A stretch of 36,260 nt of DNA from an uncultured Acidimicrobiales bacterium (GTDB taxonomy: Bacteria > Actinomycetota > Acidimicrobiia > Acidimicrobiales > SZUA-35): positions 1-36,260 of the forward strand of contig CALHBU010000049.1 in assembly GCA_937930655.1 (NCBI GenBank), read 5' to 3'. Position numbers and translations under genes: made by a program. This document shows positions 16,244-23,644 of this stretch, in pieces (the first letter of the stretch is position 1; each line of letters opens with the position of its first letter). The notes beneath the pieces were generated by a model, which was not told the DNA's origin, ran no database searches, and was given only the letters and a program-made list of their open reading frames with translations.

Positions 16244-17518
16244 ATGGGAATCGGAATGGACTCGGTATTCCCACCCACCGTCCTCCAGAGATTGCAGAGT
16301 GAAGTCATTGATCCAACGGGGGTCGCCGGCGGCATCGTCGGTCCTGTCGGCTTCGAACTCAGACACATCTCGGGGCTGAACGCCGGCGCTGCGCATCCCA
16401 TCGCGGCCGGTGGCATCTCATTCTCTGCGGCCGACGGGGAGCCTGGTTTCCGGCTTGACGCCGATGCCGACGGAGCCATTGTCGTCACACCGCTGGCTCT
16501 GCCGGTCCGACTCGACAACCGGCCCATCGATGGTCCCCGCCAGGTCGGCGACGCTGTACTGGACGTTGGTTTCGCTGCATTTACTGTTGCCTCCCGCCGG
16601 TCCACGCCGCCTCGATCGCCCGGCACACCTGCGGACCCAGAACGGACCTTGAACCGCAGACCGGCCACAACAGGCCAGGTGTCCATACCCGTGAACGGCA
16701 TCGAAGAACGAGAGCTCATCCGTTTGGTTCAGCTCGAGTATCAGTCAGCTCTCTTCCATGCCCGCGAGATGTGGCCCGACCCTGAGGAGATCATGTTTCA
16801 GATCTTCGAGCAGGGAAGTCGAGTCTGGTCCGAGCCAGTCAGCGACCCCGCGTTCGGCCACGCAGCTGTTGCACTCGGAACCTTGCCATGGCAACCCGAA
16901 CTGAGCAGACCGCTAGATCTGAGTCCTGACACTTTTTCGAAGCTCAAGGGTTATCAAGCTCTGCCATCGGTACCGGTGGTTGCCGATTTCAGCCTGGGCC
17001 CCGTTGGCCTCGTCGGACCACGAGAGATGACACTGGCCGTTGCCCGTCAATTGGTTCTCAACCGAGCAGTGCTGAGTTCCCCTCACGACCTTGCGGTCGG
17101 GATCATCGCCAACAGCCAGTCCATCGCTGACTGGGCGTGGATCGAGCCACTGCCCCACCTGGCTCGACAGTCGGGCCCTCGCCGTCCGCTACGGGTGCTG
17201 GACGACCCAGATCGACCGACCGAGTCAGCCGAGGTGATCATTTCCACCGACATGGACCTGCTCCCCGAACGGTGCGCACTGTCGGTTGAAATCAACCCCG
17301 ACGGAACCTGCACCGTCATCGACAACGGCACGGGCAGCGTGACCATGGCCGCCATGCCGCTCGGTCTACACCCCGATCTGGCGCTAGCCGCCACCGGGAT
17401 GCTCTCCCGACTCGTTGACGCGGTGCCGACACGCGTTCCGTCCATCCCCAAAATTCGCAGCCGGTCGCCGATCGGATCAGCGCCACTGGCTATGGGGTAC
17501 GAAAGCTCGTTCTTCTAA
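16244..17518 (+). CDS. FHA plus EccC/FtsK N-terminal-like protein lacking motor ATPase domains
   Basis: 424 aa (ATG 16244; ATG 16256 is possible). Residues about 25-115 look like a degenerate FHA domain: VGFELRHISGLNAGAAHPIA, VRLDNRPIDGPRQVGDAVLDVGFAAFTVA. From about 160 it follows the pre-motor region of actinobacterial FtsK/SpoIIIE (EccC-like) proteins with FHA domains: AREMWPDPEEI, SRVWSEPVSDPAFGHAAVALG, LPSVPVVADFSLGPVGLVGP, AVLSSPHDLAVGIIANSQSI, WAWIEPLPHL and VIISTDMDLLPERCALSVEI. In full-length relatives three P-loop motor domains follow, and membrane helices lie between FHA and this part. Both are absent here, and the gene ends cleanly with TAA. It could be an adaptor for a type VII-like machine or a decayed gene. 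Homology is by eye. Confidence 0.6.
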   Translation: MGIGMDSVFPPTVLQRLQSEVIDPTGVAGGIVGPVGFELRHISGLNAGAAHPIAAGGISFSAADGEPGFRLDADADGAIVVTPLALPVRLDNRPIDGPRQVGDAVLDVGFAAFTVASRRSTPPRSPGTPADPERTLNRRPATTGQVSIPVNGIEERELIRLVQLEYQSALFHAREMWPDPEEIMFQIFEQGSRVWSEPVSDPAFGHAAVALGTLPWQPELSRPLDLSPDTFSKLKGYQALPSVPVVADFSLGPVGLVGPREMTLAVARQLVLNRAVLSSPHDLAVGIIANSQSIADWAWIEPLPHLARQSGPRRPLRVLDDPDRPTESAEVIISTDMDLLPERCALSVEINPDGTCTVIDNGTGSVTMAAMPLGLHPDLALAATGMLSRLVDAVPTRVPSIPKIRSRSPIGSAPLAMGYESSFF

Positions 17519-17527
17519 CCGGGACAG

Positions 17528-18715
17528 CTACTTCTTGGTACCAATACCGAGCAGCGGCTCGGCATTGGCCCAGTCCGGCCACCGCTTCCTGCTCTTCTCC
17601 GCCAGCTTGTGCATGAGGGCGATAGCGGCCGGGTCATCGTCGCCCGGCCGGGTCTCGATGACACCGTCCTTGATCATGGCGTCCATGATGGCTCGACCCA
17701 GATCGGTACGGACGATGGTGAGGGTCCAGTCAGTCTCGTTGCCGATGCCACCGGTCGAAATGTCGGCATGCTCGGCTGCGAAATCGGGGCAGTGATTGCA
17801 GCCCTCTCGCGTCCAGGCGTGACACTCCTTGAGATTGATCTCGTGGTAGTCACCGTTCTTCATCCACACCTGGAAGACACCCTTGATGTTCATCTTGACG
17901 ATGTCTTCTCGGGCCAGGCCGTACTTAACCTCGAACAGTTCCTCGAACATCGAGTCGTCGAAGCTCTTCGAACAGAGCAGGCCGATGTTGAGCTTGATGG
18001 GTTTGGAGACCTTGCCCACCTTCCGATGCCACATAACAGGGGCGATGGAGGTCTGGCAGCTCATGCCAACCAGGGCCAGGTTCTCCAGGCCCTTCTCTCG
18101 AGCCTCGTCGTAGGCCATGGTGTTGGCCGAGTAGGTGTAGCGGCTACCGGCGCCGGCCAGAACTTCCTCGGCATTGGTGGCCACCCCGGGGGTGGCCTTC
18201 CAACCGCTGCCACCTTCCAGCATTGAAACAAGCGCCCCATCGATGATCTTGTTTTCGAGGCACCAGATGAGGATGGCCGATACCAGGCCGCCGTCCTGAC
18301 CCTTGTCGTACACACCGTCGTCCTTGGCCCTGACAAGAAGAATGTCCTTGAAGATGCCAGAGACTTCATCGTCATTGCGGGTGCGACCGAAGAGATGCTC
18401 GTCGGCCTCGGTCTCCCAGCTTCGGAATCGGGGGCAAGCCCTGGTGCAGGAGGTACAGCCCTTCTCGCCGTGGATGCAGTTGTCGATGCCGAGTTCTTCC
18501 TCGAGATGGAAGGGCTTGTAGGCGCCTGGCTCGTGTTTGTAGCCAATGACATCGTGGGGGCAGGAAATCACACAGCCTGCGCATCCGGTGCAGAGCCCGG
18601 ACGTGATGACCTCGGAGTGAAGCTCCTTCCACTGGAAGGTCCAACGCTCCTTCTTTGGCTTGGCTGCTGGAACCGCGGTGTCCGTCACCCGGACAATGCT
18701 AGAGCTCGACCTCAT
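17528..18715 (-). CDS. Coenzyme F420 hydrogenase/dehydrogenase beta-subunit-like (FrhB family) protein
   Basis: 395 aa. The N-terminal ferredoxin-like part has LCTGCAGCVISCPHDVIGY (one 4Fe-4S set) and CIHGEKGCTSCTRACPR (second set). The FrhB_N region then appears around KGQDGGLVSAILIWCLE, with ALVGMSCQTSIAPVM. FrhB_C follows: NIGLLCSKSFDDSMFEELF, and EGCNHCPDFAAEHADISTGGIG with its Cys-Asp-rich loop. This family carries FAD and Fe-S clusters and passes electrons between F420 and ferredoxin-type partners or a substrate. At about 400 aa with built-in ferredoxin it resembles stand-alone versions, not a subunit of a full Frh complex, since no FrhA/G neighbours exist. Start ATG 18715 overlaps the lipoprotein gene by 17 nt; GTG 18688 is possible. 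Confidence 0.85.
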   Translation of the reverse strand: MRSSSSIVRVTDTAVPAAKPKKERWTFQWKELHSEVITSGLCTGCAGCVISCPHDVIGYKHEPGAYKPFHLEEELGIDNCIHGEKGCTSCTRACPRFRSWETEADEHLFGRTRNDDEVSGIFKDILLVRAKDDGVYDKGQDGGLVSAILIWCLENKIIDGALVSMLEGGSGWKATPGVATNAEEVLAGAGSRYTYSANTMAYDEAREKGLENLALVGMSCQTSIAPVMWHRKVGKVSKPIKLNIGLLCSKSFDDSMFEELFEVKYGLAREDIVKMNIKGVFQVWMKNGDYHEINLKECHAWTREGCNHCPDFAAEHADISTGGIGNETDWTLTIVRTDLGRAIMDAMIKDGVIETRPGDDDPAAIALMHKLAEKSRKRWPDWANAEPLLGIGTKK

Positions 18716-19016
18716 CGACGATGCAATCGGCCACTATCTGGGCTACTTCCTCCGGTAGCGGCGCGGTGTCAGGATTGTCGGCCAACAGCTTCTCTATTTC
18801 GGCCAGCCGGGCAAATGCCACCTCTTGTTGGAGGCGGTCAAATGTGCACTGACAGAGTCGGAAGGTCAAAAGCTCATCGGCCACCGGATCGACGCAGGCG
18901 GTGAGGAAGGCGTCCCGAGTGTCCTGGGAATAGTCGAGCGGTGGTTCGTCGCTACAGCCGGCAAGGAACAGCACGCTTGCCAGCAGAATTGCCAGCATGT
19001 TTGACCGGGAAACCAC
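18699..19016 (-). CDS. Small lipoprotein, unknown function
   Basis: 105 aa. Signal peptide MVSRSNMLAILLASVLFLAGC ends in the lipobox LAGC, so the mature protein should be lipid-anchored on the outside. The mature part is acidic and has three more cysteines (ACVDP, LCQCTF) plus one in ADCIVDE, i.e. four after the lipid cysteine, perhaps two disulfides. GTG 19016 is favoured over the internal ATG 18998 because it supplies the positive N-region and sits 7 nt after a TAGCGT -10 box. It overlaps the FrhB-like gene downstream, so they share a transcript. No family recognised. Confidence 0.7.
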   Translation of the reverse strand: MVSRSNMLAILLASVLFLAGCSDEPPLDYSQDTRDAFLTACVDPVADELLTFRLCQCTFDRLQQEVAFARLAEIEKLLADNPDTAPLPEEVAQIVADCIVDEVEL

Positions 19017-19023
19017 GGGTACG

Positions 19024-19029
19024 ACGCTA
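19024..19029 (-). promoter_or_regulatory. Candidate -10 box TAGCGT for leaderless start at 19016
   Basis: On the minus strand TAGCGT ends 7 nt before the GTG of the lipoprotein gene, with no Shine-Dalgarno sequence between them. The same spacing occurs before several other genes in the window. Confidence 0.4.
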
Positions 19030-19055
19030 GCCCGGCCCGCATCGACTCTTTCGTT

Positions 19056-19083
19056 CTACCGCCAGAGGCCTACCGTCAGAGGC
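19056..19083. repeat. Two tandem 14-bp units
   Basis: CTACCGCCAGAGGC (19056-19069) is followed directly by CTACCGTCAGAGGC (19070-19083), one mismatch. It lies between two minus-strand genes and feeds into the stem-loop at 19079-19100. Confidence 0.7.
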
Positions 19084-19100
19084 CTGGCAATGCTGGCCTC
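19079..19100 (-). terminator. Candidate stem-loop terminator after the gene at 19111-19374
   Basis: GAGGCC (19079-19084) and GGCCTC (19095-19100) form a 6-bp GC-rich stem around a 10-nt loop, 10 nt downstream of the stop at 19111 on the minus strand. No T-run follows, so termination is only suggested by position. Confidence 0.3.
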
Positions 19101-19110
19101 GCCGGCTCTC

Positions 19111-19374
19111 CTAGTCGTCGGCGACGGGGGTCTCGACATTCAGCAGCTCAGCCAGGTCCGCACCGTCGGCAAGCTCCTGTTCGAGTTTGCCGAACGCCTC
19201 ATCGGTGGCGGCAGCTGCGGTCAGCGTCGACCACAGATCACGCTTCGGTACAGGAGCTGCGCTGGATTCACCCTTGAGGAGCCCAGCCAGCGTTGGTAGC
19301 CAGACAAACTCACCGTCAACCACCGCCGGACGGGATCCTGAGTCGCCTTCATCGAACGCATAGCCATTGAGCAT
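19111..19374 (-). CDS. Small acidic protein, unknown function
   Basis: 87 aa from ATG 19374; a GTG at 19404 would add ten residues. The frame stays open further upstream but overlaps the uracil-DNA glycosylase gene. The sequence is soluble and acidic, with no signal peptide or membrane helix. A short hydrophobic start (FVWLPTLAGLLKG) is followed by an Ala/Glu-rich helix (DEAFGKLEQELADGADLAELLNV). No ribosome binding site is obvious at either start. It is on the strand of the UDG gene, 86 nt downstream of it. I do not recognise a family; the call rests on open frame and position. Confidence 0.5.
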   Translation of the reverse strand: MLNGYAFDEGDSGSRPAVVDGEFVWLPTLAGLLKGESSAAPVPKRDLWSTLTAAAATDEAFGKLEQELADGADLAELLNVETPVADD

Positions 19375-19460
19375 GCTTGTGGATCGGCTGACTTCGGGGG
19401 TCACAACAGGGCCAAAAGACCCATTTGCCCGGTCCGACCCAGCTCTGCGGGCCCGATCTG

Positions 19461-20123
19461 CTATCGGACGACTAGTTCGGCTGCTCGAGAGAAGACGGCA
19501 TCGAGCATCTCCTCGGTCAACCGACCGGTAAAGGTGTTCTGTTGACTCACGTGGTAGCTGCACAAAATGGTCGCTGGGCCATTGACGGTGTCGATCTCGA
19601 CCTCTACCCCATGACCGAAGGTCGGTCGGGGCCGCACACCGAAGTAGGAACACAGGCCCTGATAGGCGAAACCGCCGAGAGCCACAAAGACTCGTCCGTT
19701 CAGCACTTCAAGTTCCCGATCGAGAAACGGGCGGCACGCATCGCGTTCGGTTGTGGTCGGCTTGTTGGCCGGAGGCGCACACTTCACCGGTGATGTCACA
19801 AAGGCATCGTTGAGCTCGAGGCCGTCATCGATCGTCACGCTCTCCGGCTGATTCGCGAAACCGGCTCGGTACAGACCTCGGTACAGCCAGTCGCCCGAGC
19901 GGTCGCCAGTGAACATGCGGCCCGTTCGATTTGCGCCGTGGGCGGCGGGAGCAAGACCGATGACAATGAGCCGGGCCGATGGGTCGCCAAAACCGGGGAC
20001 TCCTCGGCCCCAATAGTCCCAATCGGCGTAGGCCGCTCGTTTCTCTTCCGCCACCTGTTCTCGCCACTCGACCAGGCGGGGACAAATCCGGCACTCGGCG
20101 ACATCGGAGGCGATTGCCAGCAT
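19461..20123 (-). CDS. udgB: Family 5 uracil-DNA glycosylase (UdgB type)
   Basis: 220 aa from ATG 20123, chosen because GAAGG sits 5 nt upstream and the conserved part begins at once; the open frame upstream runs into the divergent gene. Motif A is GLAPAAHGANRTGRMFTGD (56-74), the family 5 form that lacks the polar residue used by family 1. Motif B is HVSQQNTFTG (191-200). Cys11, Cys14, Cys115 and Cys130 fit the 4Fe-4S cluster ligands. It should remove uracil and related deaminated bases from DNA. It diverges from the phosphomutase gene at 20204 across 80 nt. The leader carries two copies of GCAAGAGAGG on its strand (20137-20146, 20149-20158). Confidence 0.92.
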   Translation of the reverse strand: MLAIASDVAECRICPRLVEWREQVAEEKRAAYADWDYWGRGVPGFGDPSARLIVIGLAPAAHGANRTGRMFTGDRSGDWLYRGLYRAGFANQPESVTIDDGLELNDAFVTSPVKCAPPANKPTTTERDACRPFLDRELEVLNGRVFVALGGFAYQGLCSYFGVRPRPTFGHGVEVEIDTVNGPATILCSYHVSQQNTFTGRLTEEMLDAVFSRAAELVVR

Positions 20124-20189
20124 CGCTGCCTTCGTGCCTCTCTTGCTACCTCTCTTGCCGCCGGGAGTTCCCACCGGCCCGACGGTAGA

Positions 20190-20195
20190 TACGGT
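20190..20195 (+). promoter_or_regulatory. Candidate -10 box TACGGT for near-leaderless start at 20204
   Basis: TACGGT fits TAnnnT and ends 8 nt before ATG 20204, with no Shine-Dalgarno sequence in between. No good -35 box is visible. Confidence 0.35.
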
Positions 20196-20203
20196 GAACC
20201 CCA

Positions 20204-20863
20204 ATGGCACGCTCCAGTTCACAAAAGACGCCCAAACCAACCACCGTTTTGTTGGTTCGTCACGGCCGGACACCCACGACCGGCCAGGTTCTTCCCGGTC
20301 GGGCCAAGGGTCTTCATCTCGGCGACGAAGGCAAAGCCCAGGCCCAACGGGCGGCGGACCGCATCGGCGCCATTGGCCAGAAGAAGATCGCCGCCGTCTA
20401 CTCGTCGCCAATGGAACGGGCCAGAGAGACAGCGGCGCCAATCGCCAAGGCGGTCGGGGTCCGGGTCAGGCAGAAGAAGGGGCTGATCGAGGCCGACTTC
20501 GGTGACTGGACCGGCCGCAAACTCACCGAACTGAACAAGTTGAAGGAATGGGAGCAGGTCCAGAAGTACCCGAGCGGATTTCGCTTTCCCGGCGGCGAAT
20601 CATTTACCGAGATGCAGGCCAGGATGACCGGCACAATCCACGAACTGGTCAAAGAACATCCAGGCGAGACCATCGTGTGTGCCTCTCACGCCGACACCAT
20701 CAAGGCGGCAGTCGCCGACGCCATGGGCACCCATCTCGACCTGTTCCAACGAATCGTCATCGGACCATGCTCCATCACCGCCATCACCTACACCTCGGGC
20801 GGCCCCATTGTGTTGGCCGTCAACTCGATGGGCGACGACCTCAAAGCACTCGTTCCGAGCTAG
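20204..20863 (+). CDS. Histidine phosphatase superfamily, MSMEG_4193-like probable phosphomutase
   Basis: 219 aa. Catalytic residues of the phosphoglycerate mutase/histidine phosphatase fold are in place: LLVRHGRTP (His20 accepts the phosphate), YSSPMERARETA (Arg72-74 region), GLIEADFGDWTG (Glu96), and VCASHADTIK (His162). The IEADFGDWTG and KYPSGFRFPGGES stretches fit the MSMEG_4193 subgroup. In actinobacteria this gene travels with DUF3090 and a phosphatidylinositol-kinase-like gene, exactly as here. Published family notes propose phosphomutase activity, unproven. The DUF3090 gene follows 20 nt downstream, so an operon of three is likely. Confidence 0.88.
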   Translation: MARSSSQKTPKPTTVLLVRHGRTPTTGQVLPGRAKGLHLGDEGKAQAQRAADRIGAIGQKKIAAVYSSPMERARETAAPIAKAVGVRVRQKKGLIEADFGDWTGRKLTELNKLKEWEQVQKYPSGFRFPGGESFTEMQARMTGTIHELVKEHPGETIVCASHADTIKAAVADAMGTHLDLFQRIVIGPCSITAITYTSGGPIVLAVNSMGDDLKALVPS

Positions 20864-20883
20864 TCACTCGCTGACCCATCGCC

Positions 20884-21405
20884 ATGCAGAACCGTTCATA
20901 CGAATTCCAGGACCCCACCCACTTCGGCACCGGCGCCATTGGCGACCCCGGCGAGCGGGTCTTCTATCTTCAGGCTGGCGATGCGACCGGATACATCTCG
21001 CTGAAGCTCGAGAAGCAACAGGTCGTGGCGTTGGCGCAGTTTCTCCGTGGTGTGCTTGACGATCTTCCCGCTGCCCCCGCCAATTCGCCGTCGGCCGATC
21101 TCCGTTCGCCAGTCGAGCCCGAGTGGGTGGTGGGTCAGATCGCGGTTGGTGTCGATGAGGCCGATGCCGAGATCGTGGTGATGATCGAAGAAATGGTGCC
21201 GTTCGATGAGGAAGACGACGGTGACGATGTCGAGCTTCTTGACGATGTCAACACCGGAGCCACCATGCGAGTGCAGATCAACTCCGCCCAGGCCGCAGCA
21301 TTCGTCGCCCAGGCCGATGTGCTCGTATCGAAGGGTCGCCCGCCGTGCCGACTGTGCGGTCAGCCGGAGGACCCCGGGGGCCATGCCTGCCCCCGACTCA
21401 ACTGA
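20884..21405 (+). CDS. DUF3090 family protein
   Basis: 173 aa. Family marks are the start RSYEFQDPTHFGTGAIGDPG, RVFYLQAGDATGYISLKLEKQQV, the middle EWVVGQIAVGVDEADAEIVVM, and the C-terminal zinc-binding-like CRLCGQPEDPGGHACPRLN with CxxC and a His-x-Cys pair. No enzyme motif is known for the family. It lies between the phosphomutase-like and kinase-like genes of the conserved actinobacterial trio, so the three products probably act in one pathway, historically linked to mycothiol by gene neighbourhood. Confidence 0.88.
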   Translation: MQNRSYEFQDPTHFGTGAIGDPGERVFYLQAGDATGYISLKLEKQQVVALAQFLRGVLDDLPAAPANSPSADLRSPVEPEWVVGQIAVGVDEADAEIVVMIEEMVPFDEEDDGDDVELLDDVNTGATMRVQINSAQAAAFVAQADVLVSKGRPPCRLCGQPEDPGGHACPRLN

Positions 21406-21421
21406 CCATGGCTCCGCCGAA

Positions 21422-22213
21422 ATGACAGAGACGAGCGGACCCCACGGTGGTTCTGAGGGAATCGGCGACGCCACCAGCAACAAAGCCTTTGATCTCCCCG
21501 CCCCTGTGCTTGTCGAACTCTTCGAGTCGGGCGAGGTCGAGATCGAAGGCCGCATGCCGTACAGCTCCAACACAACATTGCTGGTGACAGTGAAGGGCGA
21601 CGGCCCCGGCGGTGAGCCGATAGAACACAAGGCGATCTACAAGCCGGGCGACGGCGAGCGCCCGCTGTGGGACTTTCCCCCCGATCTGTACAAACGAGAG
21701 GTCGCCATGTTCCGGCTGGCCGATGCTCTCGGATTTCCGGTCATCCCAGCGACGACGGTGGGGAATGGACCCTTCGGCGAGGGCTCCTTTCAGACCTTCG
21801 TCAATGCCGACTTCTCAGAGCACTACTTCACGATGTTCGAAGCCGGCACCGCTATCGACGACCTCAAGCAGCTCTGCCTCCTCGACCTCATTGCCAACAA
21901 CACCGACCGGAAGTCGGGCCATTGCCTGCTCGGTCGTGACGGTCGGGCCTACGGCATCGACCACGGGCTGGCGTTCCACCATCAATGGAAACTCCGCACC
22001 GTCATCTGGGACTTCATCGGCGAACCGATCCCCGACGCCGATCTCCAAGCCGTACAGGCCTTCATCGACGCCGGCCCTCCAATCGAGCTGGTTTGTCTGC
22101 TTGACCAACTCGAAGTCGATGCCATGCTCACCAGAGCCCAAGCCGTACTCGATGAAGGACTGTTCCCCGAGGACGATTCAGACGGCCATCGTTGGCCTTG
22201 GCCCCTGGTGTAG
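21422..22213 (+). CDS. SCO1664 family protein, phosphatidylinositol 3/4-kinase-like
   Basis: 263 aa from ATG 21422. ATG 21383, 23 nt inside the DUF3090 gene and behind GGAGG, would add 13 residues. Kinase-like elements: SSNTTLLVTV and EHKAIYKPGDGERPLWDFP, with the ATP-contacting Lys in AIYKP. YKREVAMFRLADALGF supplies the helix-C Glu. The catalytic-like LLDLIANNTDRKSGHCLLG has an NxxxD arrangement, and AYGIDHGLAFH is the metal Asp. This matches the third member of the actinobacterial trio. The substrate is unknown. The stop codon lies inside a short tandem duplication (22203-22238). Confidence 0.87.
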   Translation: MTETSGPHGGSEGIGDATSNKAFDLPAPVLVELFESGEVEIEGRMPYSSNTTLLVTVKGDGPGGEPIEHKAIYKPGDGERPLWDFPPDLYKREVAMFRLADALGFPVIPATTVGNGPFGEGSFQTFVNADFSEHYFTMFEAGTAIDDLKQLCLLDLIANNTDRKSGHCLLGRDGRAYGIDHGLAFHHQWKLRTVIWDFIGEPIPDADLQAVQAFIDAGPPIELVCLLDQLEVDAMLTRAQAVLDEGLFPEDDSDGHRWPWPLV

Positions 22214-22238
22214 GGCTCGACCCTGGTGTAGAGCTCGA
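22203..22238. repeat. Tandem 18-bp duplication spanning a stop codon
   Basis: CCCTGGTGTAGGGCTCGA (22203-22220) is followed by CCCTGGTGTAGAGCTCGA (22221-22238), one mismatch. The TAG of the SCO1664-like gene is in copy one, and copy two repeats an in-frame TAG 18 nt later. It looks like a recent slippage event. Confidence 0.8.
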
Positions 22239-22239
22239 C

Positions 22240-22473
22240 TCAGTGGCACGTCGGCCCTAGCTCGCTCAACGATCGCTTGGTCACGTGGTACGTCTCGGTC
22301 GCCTTTGGGGCCGGGCGTCGACGATCACCCGCTGACTGTTCGGCCGACACTTCGACTCCAAACGGTCGCCGGCATCGCTCGAACCCACGAGCGAGATGAG
22401 AACCACCTCGCAGCACGGCACCAACGCCGAAGTACGCGGCAGTACCAACAAGAACGCCCAGGACTGTCGTCAT
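22240..22473 (-). CDS. Small membrane protein, unknown
   Basis: 77 aa. ATG 22473 has GAAAGG about 3 nt upstream. One hydrophobic helix (VLGVLVGTAAYFGVGAVL, residues 4-21) is followed by a basic, polar cytoplasmic tail containing two Cys residues. It starts 2 nt after the tandem duplication on the opposite strand, so its stop faces that of the SCO1664-like gene. No family recognised. The ribosome binding site and the hydrophobic start make a real gene more likely than not. Confidence 0.45.
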   Translation of the reverse strand: MTTVLGVLVGTAAYFGVGAVLRGGSHLARGFERCRRPFGVEVSAEQSAGDRRRPAPKATETYHVTKRSLSELGPTCH

Positions 22474-22561
22474 TGCCTTTCAGAATGGCGGGAATGCTGG
22501 TGCTGGTCATGAGCAAAGCCGACGACAAGTCGTGAGCCCACCGGCTTAGGGTCGCTGGGTA

Positions 22562-23368
22562 CTACTTGCCGTCCCGGGCGCCGAAGGCCGCCTTGAGCTG
22601 CTCGCTCGTCATCCTTTGTTCGGCGAAACCCAGCGTCCCTGGCGCAAGCAGTTCCTCCCCCGCTTTCACCAGCGCGCCGTGGACGGACTGCAACAGCGAA
22701 CTGCCAGTCGAGACTCGCCGCACACCGACGGCAGCCAGTTCGGGAACAGTTGGACCGTTGGGGAAGACCAGCACGTTGATCGGCCGCGACACCGCCTCGA
22801 CCACCCGCCGGATCAGCTCGGTATCCACCAAGCCGGGGGCATAGAGCACGTCGGCTCCGACCTCGGCGAACGCGGTCAGCCGCCCAATGGTGTCGTCCAG
22901 GTCATCGATGCCGTAGAGATGGTTCTCGGTTCGGGCCGTCACCATCATCCCGCTGGCCTTTGCCCCCTGGACGGCGGCCGCTACTCGCTCGACGGTCTGA
23001 CTCAGAGAGTCGATGCTTCCCGTCTCCGGGTTGTAGTCCTCGATCGAACAGCCGGCAGCCCCGGTCTCACCCATTCGGGTCACATTGGCTTCCACCCCGG
23101 CAGGATCGTCGGCAAAGCAACGCTCGCTGTCGAGGTTGAGCGGTACCTGGATGGCAGCCACCAGTTCCTCGGCGTGGGTCAGCAGTTCATCGAAGGTAAT
23201 GCTCTGGTCGTAGCGCCCCTTGGTCGCGGCCTGGCCTGCGCTGGTCGTGGCCAACGCCTGAAACCCCAGCGATTCAAGGATGCGGGCAGACCCGGCATCC
23301 CAGGGGTTGGGCATCACGAACGTGCCGTCCTCGTGTAGCGCCCGGAATCGGTCTGTCATCTCGGTCAT
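22562..23368 (-). CDS. Isocitrate lyase/PEP mutase superfamily enzyme
   Basis: 268 aa from ATG 23368, preceded by AGGATGGGGC; the frame extends upstream to 23428 but without support. Barrel motifs: FVMPNPWDAGSARILESLGF (from residue 17), ALATTSAGQAATKG, the metal-binding LDSE (79-82), GAAGCSIEDYNP (103-114) and GADVLYAPGLVD. Isocitrate lyase's KKCGH loop is absent, so this is one of the PEP-mutase-like C-C or P-C lyases (oxaloacetate decarboxylase, methylisocitrate-lyase-like or phosphonopyruvate-type). Such enzymes act on 2-oxo acids with magnesium. The exact reaction cannot be told. It diverges from the small ORF at 23400 across 31 nt. Confidence 0.85.
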   Translation of the reverse strand: MTEMTDRFRALHEDGTFVMPNPWDAGSARILESLGFQALATTSAGQAATKGRYDQSITFDELLTHAEELVAAIQVPLNLDSERCFADDPAGVEANVTRMGETGAAGCSIEDYNPETGSIDSLSQTVERVAAAVQGAKASGMMVTARTENHLYGIDDLDDTIGRLTAFAEVGADVLYAPGLVDTELIRRVVEAVSRPINVLVFPNGPTVPELAAVGVRRVSTGSSLLQSVHGALVKAGEELLAPGTLGFAEQRMTSEQLKAAFGARDGK

Positions 23369-23399
23369 GCCCCATCCTGTCGCGAAATGGTCAGGGTCG

Positions 23400-23549
23400 A
23401 TGGCAGACTTCGCCGTGGGCCAAGACACCGTGGGTCAAGACAAGGACACCGACACGACCACATGGGGTCGGGCACTCTTGCCGCTGGGAGTGATACTGGC
23501 CGCCTCCATCGTGATGGTGGCCGTGGCTCTCGTTATTCGCTCGCTCTAG
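23400..23549 (+). CDS. Small single-pass membrane protein, unknown
   Basis: 49 aa from ATG 23400, with CAGGG about 5 nt upstream. A polar N-terminal half rich in Asp, Thr and Gln (including a VGQDTVGQDKD near-duplication) precedes one strong hydrophobic helix, LLPLGVILAASIVMVAVALVI, ending RSL. That helix makes it a plausible tail-anchored or single-span protein. No relatives recognised. The frame is open further upstream but overlaps the divergent enzyme gene. Confidence 0.5.
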   Translation: MADFAVGQDTVGQDKDTDTTTWGRALLPLGVILAASIVMVAVALVIRSL

Positions 23550-23644
23550 CGCCATTCACACAAACCATCACCGCCTGACTCGTCCTTCTTTCGTAGCGTT
23601 GAGCAATCGCCGAGGTCGCCCGAACCCGGCAGTGGGGGAACATC

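Noticed and set aside
20137-20158. Two CCTCTCTTGC copies in the UDG leader as a regulatory element
   Set aside because: Short, 12-nt spaced, and equally well explained as a chance repeat or as codons of a longer N-terminus; noted in the UDG entry only.
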